A DNA stretch of 42,713 bases from the IMG/VR virus record IMGVR_UViG_3300020121_000165, positions 1 to 42,713 of that record, one strand, 5' to 3'. Shown here piece after piece: positions 24,097 to 31,829 of this stretch. Each line of letters starts with the position of its first letter. Position 1 is the stretch's first letter. The stretch is from a virus. The notes under the pieces are model-generated. The model made no database searches. It was given only the letters and a program-made list of their open reading frames with translations, and was not told where the DNA came from. A program made the position numbers and the translations under genes.

Positions 24097-24629
24097 CACT
24101 TACTCCCTGGAAGGACGGTGTTCATGTTGTCGTACTCCTTGCCCTTGTACAGGCGCTTCCGTACCTCGAAGTAGATCGGCATTCCGACGAGCGGGGACTT
24201 CACGGGTCCAGGAAAGGATTCGACGGACGGAAAGCAGGTCGTGAGTGTGTCGACTGGATAGCCACCCTCCATGTCCGAGGGGACACCGCAGGCTGTGAGG
24301 AGAGACTTGATGCCTTGGAGCGCGATACGGGTCATGGTGGCGAGATTCTCGGGCTTCCCCGTGTTCATCGCATCCCAGTGGACGCGGTATTCGGTCGTGA
24401 GAAGGCTCCCTACGTTGAGCCCCGTGCCATTCCCGTTCACCGTCACATCGACGCAGAAGTAGGTCTGGCCGTCCTTCTCTTTCGAGAAGGAGGCCGCGAT
24501 CGTGCCGCCCTCGAACCAGAATCTTTCGTCCTTGTACACGCGGGCGCTTTGGGGCGCGGTGAGATGCTGCTTACGGGCCGCCTCTGCGGCCTTCAGCGTT
24601 GCGCCTGGGATGGGATACATGGGTGCCAA
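24096..24629 (-). CDS. Putative single-stranded DNA-binding / DUF669-like recombination protein
   Basis: 177 residues. The strands TYFCVDVTVNGNG and MPIYFEVRKRLYKGKEYDNMN, with a helix between (ENLATMTRIALQGIKSLLTACG), resemble the DUF669 layout, a family usually found next to phage Sak4/RecA-like ATPases, as here. The TTG start at 24629 has AAGGAGG about 7 bases upstream; ATG 24620 is too far from it. A partner for the neighbouring ATPase is likely; the fold is inferred by eye. Confidence 0.5.
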   Translation of the reverse strand: MAPMYPIPGATLKAAEAARKQHLTAPQSARVYKDERFWFEGGTIAASFSKEKDGQTYFCVDVTVNGNGTGLNVGSLLTTEYRVHWDAMNTGKPENLATMTRIALQGIKSLLTACGVPSDMEGGYPVDTLTTCFPSVESFPGPVKSPLVGMPIYFEVRKRLYKGKEYDNMNTVLPGSK

Positions 24630-24649
24630 AGGAGACCTCCTTGTCTCAA

Positions 24650-25474
24650 TTAGCTCTGGGCGGTTTGGCTCCCGAGATGGGCGTCTCTCGCGTTCCAGAA
24701 GTTTATGGGATCGGGGTCGAGTTCGATACGGGGAAGCGGGTTATTGAGGTGCTGACTGCGGGTTCCACCAATCCAGATGTCGTGCCCTTCGGTGTATGCG
24801 ACGAGCGCCGAACGCCCACCCTTCTCGTCGATCACCGTTTGTCGTGCGAGATGGATCACACTATCGAACCATCCCGCGTACGTGCGGATCTTCGCCTTCC
24901 CGACGAGTGCAGGACCGCCGTGGATCGGGATCCCGAGCTTTGTCTCTTCCACGTCGGCATGGCAGATCACGATGAGATGGAGGGGTTGCTGGAAGAGGAA
25001 CGTACGGAGGCGATCCATCATGTTCTGAGCGCCGCCGTAGTCGCCCGGGATCGGGAGATTGTGCCCAGAGACCGTGCCGCCAATGCGGATGTGTTTCTCT
25101 TGGGAGAACTGCCCCTGGTCCGCGATGTAGGAAAGGCACGCGGTCGCAGTCGCAGTCATGGTGTCCCAGATCAGTGTTCGGATGTTGTCTTCGGGGTACT
25201 TCGCTTTCCAGTCCGTGAGCGCGAGGTTGAACGCGTCTTCGTCGGGTGCAGTTCTTCCAGCAGCGTCAGGTACCGATTCAAGGACTTTAAGTCGCGCGGC
25301 GTAACTTGGTGCTGTGCTCGGTAACGACGCAGAGCCAGGATCAAAAGCGACGTATACAGCGGATCCGAATCGCTCAGGAAGATGAGTGGCAAGTCTGGTT
25401 TTGCCGATTTTCGGGTCCCCATAGATCAGGATCCTTTCGAGCGTCTGTGTGGCCGTTCCTTCTCGTAGAGCCAT
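24650..25474 (-). CDS. Sak4-like RecA-fold ATPase (single-strand annealing/recombination)
   Basis: 274 residues. Walker A GDPKIGKT at 19-26, a strand VYVAFDPGS, Walker B-like LIWDTM at 101-106, and a sensor strand LHLIVICHADVEE. This matches the AAA_24/Sak4 group, short RecA relatives that help anneal or exchange strands in phages lacking full RecA. ATG 25474 has GGAG upstream; longer readings are shadows of the primase gene, which it overlaps by 101 bases. It sits beside a primase, a DUF669-like protein and RusA, forming a recombination-replication module. Confidence 0.82.
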   Translation of the reverse strand: MALREGTATQTLERILIYGDPKIGKTRLATHLPERFGSAVYVAFDPGSASLPSTAPSYAARLKVLESVPDAAGRTAPDEDAFNLALTDWKAKYPEDNIRTLIWDTMTATATACLSYIADQGQFSQEKHIRIGGTVSGHNLPIPGDYGGAQNMMDRLRTFLFQQPLHLIVICHADVEETKLGIPIHGGPALVGKAKIRTYAGWFDSVIHLARQTVIDEKGGRSALVAYTEGHDIWIGGTRSQHLNNPLPRIELDPDPINFWNARDAHLGSQTAQS

Positions 25475-26447
25475 CCCTGCTCCTATAGGCTGAACGTACG
25501 ACCGAATCGACCTCCCACCCATCCATAGGTGGGGTAGACAGCGCGGCCCCGAACCGGAGGGCTTCACGGGCCTCCTCCATGGAGATCCCGACCTCACAGA
25601 GCGAGGCCGCTGTCTTGAACGCCGAAGTGTTGCGATCTCCGTACGACGCACCGCGTTGCAGAAAGAAACGTGCTGAAAGCGTGAGGTGGGTGAAGGCGTG
25701 CTGCCAGTCTCCCTGTAGATTCGCTATGGATCCTTGGGGTTCTCGGATTCTTTCACCGAGTCGAAGAATCGATCCACTAATCCCAGGTCGGGGGGATCCG
25801 TAAGAGAGAACGTCGCATCGGCGACCGGTCTTTTGATTGATGCTTCCGACCGCGCGCCCGACTCGGGGGAGATCACAAGTGGCGGTATCCACATGGAGAC
25901 CGTATGCCGTGAAGAGGGACCGCTTCCTAAGTAAGCGGAGGAATACACCAACTCCATCCCTCCACCTGCGACGTACCGTTTCGTCAGGAAGTGGGGTTGG
26001 TTCAACGGGAATCCAAGCCTGGATACCTCTTCCGGAGTCAAGGATATGCGGATCGATTTGGACTCCAAGGAGATCTGTGCCATGGGCTACCAAAACCTCA
26101 CGTATGTCCAACTGCGCCAACTGGCGTAGTCGCGAAGGTGGTAGGCAAGCACCCGAGTCCTCGCCCGGATCGCCCGGATCCAGATCGAGTAAGATACCGG
26201 TTGCATGAACAATCGCATCACTGGACGGGCGTCCTGCCGGGCATTTGCCTCGTCCCTCTGCATCCAGGCTTCCCATCTGGACCTGGTTGATTCCGAAGTA
26301 AAGCGACCACCTTCGGAAGAAGCTCTGAAGCCGCTGATACTCACGATCGGATTCAATCGGCCCCCCTGTGACTGTTCCGGATGGACTGATCGCAAGGTAG
26401 TGGGAGGCCGTGCCCTCCGGATGGGCGACGAGTTCCCAGGAACTCAA
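25374..26447 (-). CDS. AEP-superfamily primase (prim-pol-like)
   Basis: 357 residues. Archaeo-eukaryotic primase marks: ILLDLDPGD (Asp88/Asp90 metal site), DSGRGIQAW at 137-145 (motif II, with Gln where His is usual), and LPRVGRAVGSINQKTGRR at about 193-210 (motif III region). Residues ~270-322 (DRNTSAFKTAASLCEVGIS to VDSVVRSAYRS) are a PriCT-like helical domain. No helicase domain is attached. TTG 26447 overlaps the upstream TGA (TTGA). It would make primers, and perhaps extend them, in a genome with no recognised DNA polymerase. Confidence 0.75.
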   Translation of the reverse strand: MSSWELVAHPEGTASHYLAISPSGTVTGGPIESDREYQRLQSFFRRWSLYFGINQVQMGSLDAEGRGKCPAGRPSSDAIVHATGILLDLDPGDPGEDSGACLPPSRLRQLAQLDIREVLVAHGTDLLGVQIDPHILDSGRGIQAWIPVEPTPLPDETVRRRWRDGVGVFLRLLRKRSLFTAYGLHVDTATCDLPRVGRAVGSINQKTGRRCDVLSYGSPRPGISGSILRLGERIREPQGSIANLQGDWQHAFTHLTLSARFFLQRGASYGDRNTSAFKTAASLCEVGISMEEAREALRFGAALSTPPMDGWEVDSVVRSAYRSRDGSTRRNGHTDARKDPDLWGPENRQNQTCHSSS

Positions 26448-27523
26448 CTAACGGCAATGCGTAACGAAGAAGCCCACTTCTCCAGGGCACCCATGATCGC
26501 TCGCAGGTCAGATTGGGTCAGCCACCAGCCGCAGGGTACGGCCACGTAAGCGGGATCATAGAGCCCGAGTCCCAGCGGTGGCGAGAGCCATCTTCCCGAC
26601 TGAAATCCTGGGTGAACATCGTTCCTCATGTGGACCAGGGAAGTCTCAATTCCCTTGGCGGCCATGTAGGACTGAAATTCTGCCCGCGCCGGGGTCTGGA
26701 TGAAGCAGACCCAGTAATCTCCTCCTGGAGAGCCTCGCAGGGGCTTCTGAAGCGATTCTGTGATGCGAGTCCCATTGATTCGGTGATCATCGCGATGCCA
26801 CTGGGCCATGCTGAGGTTCGACATCCCGATCGCAGCCGAGATGTCATTCATGTGGTACTTAAAGCCAAGTTCTTCAACGCGTTGGGAGCATCGGAAGGAC
26901 TCTGAAGAACGGCGATCAAGCCCGAACCACCGCAGGAGGCGGGCTCGTTCGGTTGTTTCGTCGTCCGGACAGAGGATCATCCCGCCATCCCCAGTCGTCA
27001 GGAACTTGATCGCCTGGAAGCTCCAACACACGTAATCAGCTCCTGGACGCCAGCTTAGGGTGTGTGCCGCATCCAGGATGATCGGGATATGGGATGGGAG
27101 AACGGCTCGAATGGCCGACAGGTCCACGGGAGCCCCACCCCAATCCACGACCATCACGGCCCGCGTCCGCTCCGTGACACTCGCGCGAATGGCACTCGGC
27201 TCTGCCAGCCCCGTACTTGAATCCACGTCCGCCCAGACCGGGCTCGCCCCCCGGTGGATGATGTGGATGTTCGTGGCTGTGCAGGTGAGCGGGACCGTAA
27301 TCACCTCGTCTCCCGCCTGAACTCCCGCAAGGTGGAGTGCCAGATCGAGGGCCGAGGTACCGCTATTGACCGTGATGGGGCGGCGGGGTAGCTCCAGCGC
27401 CCTTTGAAGTTCTTCCTCGAACTCTTCTACCACGGGACCTTGCCCGATGTATCCGCTGCCCAAGACTTCCCCGACCACTTCTTTTGCGTGTGGCGACATC
27501 CCTACCTTGAACAGGCGGATCAT
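26444..27523 (-). CDS. DegT/DnrJ/EryC1-family PLP aminotransferase
   Basis: 359 residues, normal family length. VNSGTSALDLALH at 52-64 (phosphate loop), IILDAAHTL (Asp151 to the pyridine N), and FQAIKFLTTGDGGM with Lys173 as the PLP Schiff-base residue; the N-terminus GSGYIGQGPVVEEFEEEL is the usual family opening. It would aminate a nucleotide-linked keto sugar. It is downstream of a GT2-GNAT fusion and tRNA-Cys on the same strand, which suggests amination, acetylation and transfer of one sugar. It lies next to replication genes, so it may be an imported cassette. Confidence 0.87.
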   Translation of the reverse strand: MIRLFKVGMSPHAKEVVGEVLGSGYIGQGPVVEEFEEELQRALELPRRPITVNSGTSALDLALHLAGVQAGDEVITVPLTCTATNIHIIHRGASPVWADVDSSTGLAEPSAIRASVTERTRAVMVVDWGGAPVDLSAIRAVLPSHIPIILDAAHTLSWRPGADYVCWSFQAIKFLTTGDGGMILCPDDETTERARLLRWFGLDRRSSESFRCSQRVEELGFKYHMNDISAAIGMSNLSMAQWHRDDHRINGTRITESLQKPLRGSPGGDYWVCFIQTPARAEFQSYMAAKGIETSLVHMRNDVHPGFQSGRWLSPPLGLGLYDPAYVAVPCGWWLTQSDLRAIMGALEKWASSLRIAVS

Positions 27524-27556
27524 CCTTGATCCCCTTTCCCCAACCCATCACCTTAG

Positions 27557-27630
27557 AGGCGGCACCAGGATTTGAACCTGGGTAAACGGCTTTGCAGGCC
27601 GTCGCCTCATCCAGCCTCGGCCATACCGCC
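27557..27630 (-). tRNA. tRNA-Cys (GCA)
   Basis: 74 nt with a complete cloverleaf: acceptor GGCGGTA/TGCCGCC, D stem GCC/GGC, anticodon stem ACGGC/GCCGT with loop CTGCAAA (anticodon GCA), 4-nt variable loop and T arm CCAGG-TTCAAAT-CCTGG. The discriminator is U73, the known identity base for cysteine tRNA. CCA is not encoded. The 5' end touches the stop codon of the GT2-GNAT gene with no gap, so it is probably processed from the leftward transcript. Confidence 0.95.
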
Positions 27631-28701
27631 TTATTGTGCCTCCATGAGTTTCGGCGCGTTCACCTTGGGCCGATAGAGCACAACGACCTCTCCGAACGGC
27701 GATTCCTTCCGCCCCACCTCTCGGAATCCCTGCATCTTCTGGAGGTGCAGGATCGGTGCGTTCGAGGCGAGCGATTCGGCGTGGACTTCACCCATCGCGG
27801 CATCGCCAGCGTGCTGGACAATGAGGCGGCCAAACCCTTTTCCGCGATGCGATTCGCCCACGCCATAGCTCGCCATCATCTTCCCACCTTCGAGCGACAG
27901 GTAGCTGTATCCCAGATACCCAGAGGTCTTCCCCGCTCGCTCTGTGTACAGAAAGGGCCACCCAAGGCGCGCACCAGACCGCAAGGACTCCGAGAAGGCA
28001 GCCTGCATGGATGGCCCAATCTCGTCTTGACTCCGTGTCATAAAGCTCCGGCATTCGTTCCGGATGATGCGCAGCGACTCAAACTGTTCATCAGTCCGCA
28101 CTGGCCACGCCAGGAGCGAACGGTTGGGCCGCTGTCGGGTCAGAAACTCTTCACGCCAGATCCAATCGTTCTTGGGATAGCAATCGAGGACGCCTTTCAC
28201 CCAATCGAAGTCGCCACGATACGTTGGGGCGAACGCGCTCTTTTTCCCTTCGACGTTCGGACACACGAGATTGTGGCCGCCGATATGGGCCAGTTTGATC
28301 TCCTGATGGTCGCTTTCCTTCCAGAGCATCAGATGGTCATTCGAGTAGAAGCGGAAGAGATGCGGCTTCCATTGGTTCGCCTCAAGAGCGCCGCGTACGG
28401 TCTCGAAGGCCCGCGAAAAGTACCCATCGTCGTCGTCCGTGCAGAGAATGTAATCACCCTTCGCGAGATCGAGGCCATAGTTCAGTTGACTATGACCCCA
28501 ATCTCCGGAGGGGTTTGTCTCGGCATACCGGAACGGTGGCCCGATCGCTTCGACAATCTGCCAGATCTCGTACTGCTTCCCGTCCCCGATCACGATCACT
28601 TCGTCCCCATCGACGAGATTCTGAGTCGCGATCGTGTGGATCACGTAGCTCAAATCCCCGCCACCACGCGTTGGGATCAGAATCGTGAAGCTCGGTCTCA
28701 C
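27631..28701 (-). CDS. Fusion of GT2 glycosyltransferase and GNAT acetyltransferase
   Basis: 356 residues. Domain 1 (about 1-195): RPSFTILIPTRGGGDL, DGDEVIVIGDG, and GDYILCTDDDDGYF (DDDD at about 89-92) mark a GT-A, GT2-type transferase. Domain 2 (about 205-345): LRIIRNECRSFMTRSQ and GVGESHRGKGFGRLI (the acetyl-CoA loop) mark a GNAT N-acetyltransferase. Both domains are complete in one frame. With the adjacent DegT aminotransferase this gives amination, N-acetylation and transfer, as in WecE/WecD-type pathways. GTG 28701 begins just after the upstream stop; GTG 28716 is an alternative without a ribosome site. The sugar and acceptor are unknown. Confidence 0.82.
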   Translation of the reverse strand: MRPSFTILIPTRGGGDLSYVIHTIATQNLVDGDEVIVIGDGKQYEIWQIVEAIGPPFRYAETNPSGDWGHSQLNYGLDLAKGDYILCTDDDDGYFSRAFETVRGALEANQWKPHLFRFYSNDHLMLWKESDHQEIKLAHIGGHNLVCPNVEGKKSAFAPTYRGDFDWVKGVLDCYPKNDWIWREEFLTRQRPNRSLLAWPVRTDEQFESLRIIRNECRSFMTRSQDEIGPSMQAAFSESLRSGARLGWPFLYTERAGKTSGYLGYSYLSLEGGKMMASYGVGESHRGKGFGRLIVQHAGDAAMGEVHAESLASNAPILHLQKMQGFREVGRKESPFGEVVVLYRPKVNAPKLMEAQ

Positions 28702-28706
28702 GTGTT

Positions 28707-29177
28707 CTAGTCCCACCTGCTGATAGTGCCCATGGCGAGCGGCGAGAGGATCGCATTGGTCGCCGTTGTGCCGTTCATCAGGGCAGACTGGTAATGGATC
28801 TGATGTTGGTTCCGCATCGCCTGCTCCATCTTATCCGAGTACAGGCCCTGGATGTTCGCCATGGAGGCGCTAATCAGGCCACTCGCGGGAGACGGTCCGG
28901 TCTGCATCTTCTTCGCAACCCTGATCGCATCCAGGCGCTCTTTCGGATCACGCATCCTCGCAAGGCCCTTGAGATCCGCGAGTGTGGGCTGTGGCGGTTT
29001 CGGTATCGCGTGCCGTGTCATGTTCGCCATTGCGTTGGTGATGACTGCCATCTGGCTATCCCTCGCTTGTCGTTCCTTCTGCCGTAGCATACTGTCCAGC
29101 TTGTCTTGTGTGGCCCAGAAAACCATCAGGCCCAGTGGGATAAGCGGCAGGAGATAGGCGAAGGCGAAGTGCCGCAT
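28707..29177 (-). CDS. Hypothetical protein with N-terminal membrane anchor
   Basis: 156 residues. Residues about 5-23 (FAFAYLLPLIPLGLMVFWA) are a membrane anchor or signal; the rest is a charged helical domain rich in Gln, Met and Ala. No cysteine or lipobox. ATG 29177 follows the upstream TAA by one base. The role is unknown. Confidence 0.62.
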   Translation of the reverse strand: MRHFAFAYLLPLIPLGLMVFWATQDKLDSMLRQKERQARDSQMAVITNAMANMTRHAIPKPPQPTLADLKGLARMRDPKERLDAIRVAKKMQTGPSPASGLISASMANIQGLYSDKMEQAMRNQHQIHYQSALMNGTTATNAILSPLAMGTISRWD

Positions 29178-29178
29178 C

Positions 29179-29634
29179 TTACGCGCTCACAATATCCGAG
29201 AGCTTCACGTCGTCGCCCCACTCCGCGATGAAGAACCGATCGCCAGTCCCCTCGATCCGACCAAAGAGGATCGGGTCGGGGTCACGCACATGCTCCCGAT
29301 TGGTGATCGTTGCGATCTCGAAGCGGTCGAAGATGCCAGTCGCCTTCGCGTGCCGGAGTGCGATCAGCACGTCGCGTGGAGGCATCTCACTGTAATCCTC
29401 GATCGCCGTCATTGTGAGTTCCTTCCACGTGGCGCTGTAGGACGTGTCCTTCATCGTGCTGAGCTTCAGCTTATCGTTGAACGCGTCCACCTCTTCCTTG
29501 GTCACGCACTTGTAGTCCGTGCATGCCCGGATCACACGCTTCGCGACGGAGTACTCACTCTCCATGCGCTTCGCTGCCGCCGTGAATCCCACTTCCTCTG
29601 CTAGCTCGACCTGACTCTTGACCGTCGCTTCCAT
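29179..29634 (-). CDS. Hypothetical protein
   Basis: 151 residues with a helical N-terminal half (VELAEEVGFTAAAKRMESEY) and a C-terminal strand region (DPILFGRIEGTGDRFFIAEWGDD). GGAGGGCAGG precedes ATG 29634. No motif recognised; probably a soluble folded protein. Confidence 0.65.
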   Translation of the reverse strand: MEATVKSQVELAEEVGFTAAAKRMESEYSVAKRVIRACTDYKCVTKEEVDAFNDKLKLSTMKDTSYSATWKELTMTAIEDYSEMPPRDVLIALRHAKATGIFDRFEIATITNREHVRDPDPILFGRIEGTGDRFFIAEWGDDVKLSDIVSA

Positions 29635-29643
29635 CCTGCCCTC

Positions 29644-30006
29644 CTAGTCGTCGTCTACTCTGTCGCGAATGAGCTTCCGATCGCGTTTGATGCTGTGCGT
29701 CAGTTCCAGTCCCTTCTCGTCACTCTGCCAGATCGTCTTACCAGCCTCTCGAATCACGAGTTTGTCTACTTCGATTTCTGCAACGCGGAACTCACGGACA
29801 TTCGTGAACACAGCGAGCAGCCCGGACTTTTCTGTAGCTCCGTCGTAGATCCGTAAGGCGTATTCGCGTTGCCCGTCAAAGTTGCCTCTCGTCGGAGCGG
29901 GAATCGCTGGTCCAAAGGTAACTTTCGAGATTGCTGGGCATTTCACTCGAAGTTCCTTCTCGCCATTCAACTTGACGATCAGGGTCTTTACGTCCTTCGA
30001 TGGCAC
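29644..30006 (-). CDS. Hypothetical protein
   Basis: 120 residues, beta-rich, with strands KTLIVKLNGEKELRVKCP and SGLLAVFTNVREFRVAEIEVD and a charged tail. The GTG start at 30006 directly follows the upstream TAA. No family recognised. Confidence 0.62.
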   Translation of the reverse strand: MPSKDVKTLIVKLNGEKELRVKCPAISKVTFGPAIPAPTRGNFDGQREYALRIYDGATEKSGLLAVFTNVREFRVAEIEVDKLVIREAGKTIWQSDEKGLELTHSIKRDRKLIRDRVDDD

Positions 30007-30399
30007 TTATCCCTCTCCGACTCGCACACGGCACCGCTGGAGATCCGTATCCGCAGCGATGTCCTTTGCGGACATGATGAATGCAATCTCGACCGAGGGC
30101 GCGAGATAGGCCGTCGGCTTCAGGGCGAAGCGCGGCGGCTTTTGATCGGCCGGATCGAGGGTGGACACCGGATCCTCGATGATCGAGATCCAGTACGTGT
30201 TGTTCTTCGGATACCCCATTCCAGACACGACGGCCTCCCTGCCCATTTGGGCGTCAATCAACGCTTCGGCTTCCTTGCCGGTAAACACCTTGCCTTGGGG
30301 ATCAAACGTATTCGGGTACGAGTGCTTCTGCTTCCTGGGGTCCGGTGGTGAATAAGCCCACAAATTCCCGACGATCCCCATGCTGCTGCTGGTTACCAT
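30007..30399 (-). CDS. Hypothetical protein
   Basis: 130 residues. ATG 30399 (MVTSSSMGIVGNLWAY) has GGAGGCAGGG just upstream; the longer reading from 30426 is not needed. The 3' half contains strands KNNTYWISIIED and SVEIAFIMSAKDI. It overlaps the previous gene by 98 bases in another frame. Function unknown. Confidence 0.58.
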   Translation of the reverse strand: MVTSSSMGIVGNLWAYSPPDPRKQKHSYPNTFDPQGKVFTGKEAEALIDAQMGREAVVSGMGYPKNNTYWISIIEDPVSTLDPADQKPPRFALKPTAYLAPSVEIAFIMSAKDIAADTDLQRCRVRVGEG

Positions 30400-30751
30400 T
30401 CCCTGCCTCCTTGCTGGGAACCCCATGCTCTTCGAGTCGTGCGATCATCTGCTCCAGAGCTACCTGTACCCCCTCTCGATGCGCCTGCTGGAGAATAGCG
30501 AGCGGCGAGGAGCCCAGTTCGTGGTAGAACTGCTTAGACCTGACACGAGCCTCTATGCAATGGTCGTCCTGACTGAACGTACTCTTCAGTTCGCAGGAAC
30601 AACCGAACATAGAATGTAGCTTGATGAGGAGACAAGGTGACGGCCCCCCGTCGCTGCGATGCGCGTGAGGGTAGATCGACCAAGTGTTTGCGACGTCCCA
30701 GTTATTGAGGAGATGCTGCCGAAGTGCTCGCGCTGCTTCCAGGTTCGTCAT
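30302..30751 (-). CDS. Hypothetical protein, paralogue of the gene at 31830
   Basis: 149 residues. The N-terminus (AARALRQHLLNNWDVANTW) and the following strand pattern resemble AIVLRKRLLRYWATAGDW of the gene at 31830-32219, which suggests a duplication around the nuclease gene. GGAGG precedes ATG 30751. It overlaps both neighbours. The Gln/Gly-rich tail may be disordered. No known family. Confidence 0.58.
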   Translation of the reverse strand: MTNLEAARALRQHLLNNWDVANTWSIYPHAHRSDGGPSPCLLIKLHSMFGCSCELKSTFSQDDHCIEARVRSKQFYHELGSSPLAILQQAHREGVQVALEQMIARLEEHGVPSKEAGNGNQQQHGDRREFVGLFTTGPQEAEALVPEYV

Positions 30752-31619
30752 GGCCTGCCTCCATGAGAGTGGGGTAACGGTTCACCGCATGTTTGAAGAT
30801 GGTGTCGTCCGCGATGTCCTGTTCGCCGAGCTTTACGAAGAAGTACGGAGAGAACGTATTCCCGTAGATGCCAGAGTCGGACTTGCGATTCTGGATCGGC
30901 TTCACTTTTTCGTCAACGATTGCCTGCATCTGCTGGACGATCGCGCGAATATCCTGGATCGCGTCTACCTCGTCCTTCGGCATAAGCGGGATAAGCTGCT
31001 GCACGAAGGCAGCTTCTGGTTTCTTCTGGAAGGCCGTCCTACTGAGCTTGCGAAGCCCGTTGAGGTACGTCCCTCCGTAGGCATCCCGGGGATAGCTATC
31101 TTGAATGAGACGCGAGTACGCAAGCCCGTGGAGGTTCCGGCGCATGACCGTGACGTAGACCCCGATTGGAACGCGGTCCCCGATCGTCTTGTGCTGGAGA
31201 TCCCAGAGCTTCCCCTGGTAGCGCACGATCGTATCAGGACGGCCTATGAGTCGGTGCCCACCGCCGAGATTGAACGTGAGCGGCTCCTCGACCGCGAGCA
31301 CTTCGTCCGGGGGATAGTTCAGCTTCCAGTCGCCCGCCATGGAGTGGATCGCGTCCATCGTGTTCCGGTAATCGCGCGCCTCGGCGGGATAGCCATCAAG
31401 CTCCATCCCGATCTGACGCTCGATTACGGAATCGATGGATTCCACGATCGCGAGCGAGAGATCCTTCCCGCGAAAAACGGCTTCCATCAGTGCGTGGAAC
31501 GAAGTCCCTGCTTCCAAGGCGGCCAAGGGCCTACGTGGGACCCGTCCACGCACGTACTCATAATACCAATCTAGCTGGTCACGTTGGAAAGACTCCACGG
31601 CGCTAACCGATACGTCCAC
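30702..31619 (-). CDS. PD-(D/E)XK nuclease (RecB/Cas4-like)
   Basis: 305 residues. Motifs: GTSFHALMEAV at 38-48 (His42), LIGRPDTIV at 124-132 (Asp129), and LWDLQHKTIGD at 138-148 (Lys144), the GxxD...xHKT arrangement of PDDEXK_1 nucleases; Gln142 stands where Asp or Glu is usual, a known variation of the fold. Likely an exonuclease making single strands for the Sak4 system. The GTG start at 31619 has GGAGAAGGA upstream. A structured RNA with a terminator-like end lies 43 bases ahead, so its expression may be switched. Confidence 0.75.
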   Translation of the reverse strand: MDVSVSAVESFQRDQLDWYYEYVRGRVPRRPLAALEAGTSFHALMEAVFRGKDLSLAIVESIDSVIERQIGMELDGYPAEARDYRNTMDAIHSMAGDWKLNYPPDEVLAVEEPLTFNLGGGHRLIGRPDTIVRYQGKLWDLQHKTIGDRVPIGVYVTVMRRNLHGLAYSRLIQDSYPRDAYGGTYLNGLRKLSRTAFQKKPEAAFVQQLIPLMPKDEVDAIQDIRAIVQQMQAIVDEKVKPIQNRKSDSGIYGNTFSPYFFVKLGEQDIADDTIFKHAVNRYPTLMEAGHDEPGSSASTSAASPQ

Positions 31620-31661
31620 GAGTCCTTCTCCCTGTACGCGCGAACGATCAGCGCGCCGTGG

Positions 31662-31705
31662 AAAAACTGGCGCTCCCTAGCTGGTTACCCAGTTACCCCA
31701 GCGCC
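31662..31705 (-). terminator. Terminator-like hairpin competing with stem P5
   Basis: On the minus strand GGCGCU (31700-31705) pairs with AGCGCC (31669-31674) and is followed by AG then UUUUU (31662-31666). The AGC of the 3' arm is also used by P5 of the upstream RNA, so P5 and the terminator exclude each other. That is the layout of an attenuator in front of the nuclease gene. Confidence 0.5.
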
Positions 31706-31823
31706 GTTCTGAGCCTTTCAGCCCGATGTGCTGGACTAGGGAGCATATAACCCCACAGGAGGGGATCTCCGCTGCGAGAGGCGGTCCCAGCAAATGCCGG
31801 GTGTGATCCCATATCCTGTGGGG
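31667..31823 (-). ncRNA. Structured RNA with two three-way junctions (unknown class)
   Basis: Read on the minus strand. Domain 1: P1 is 10 bp (31814-31823 with 31751-31760), P2 6 bp GGGAUC/GAUCCC, enclosing hairpins CCCGGC-AUUU-GCUGGG and CCGC-loop-GCGG. Domain 2: P5 is 9 bp GCUCCCUAG/CUAGGGAGC (31736-31744 with 31672-31680), enclosing a CCAGC/GCUGG arm that carries GGGCU-GAAA-GGCUC, and CUGG-GUAA-CCAG. GNRA loops and G-U pairs exist only on this strand; the other strand would have A-C mismatches. It lies in the leader of the nuclease gene. It may be a riboswitch-like leader or a stable phage RNA. I do not recognise the class. Confidence 0.7.
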
Positions 31824-31829
31824 AGCAAG

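Noticed and set aside
27592-28710. 372-codon plus-strand frame over the GT2-GNAT gene
   Set aside because: Shadow of a motif-bearing gene; no ribosome site and no recognisable domain.
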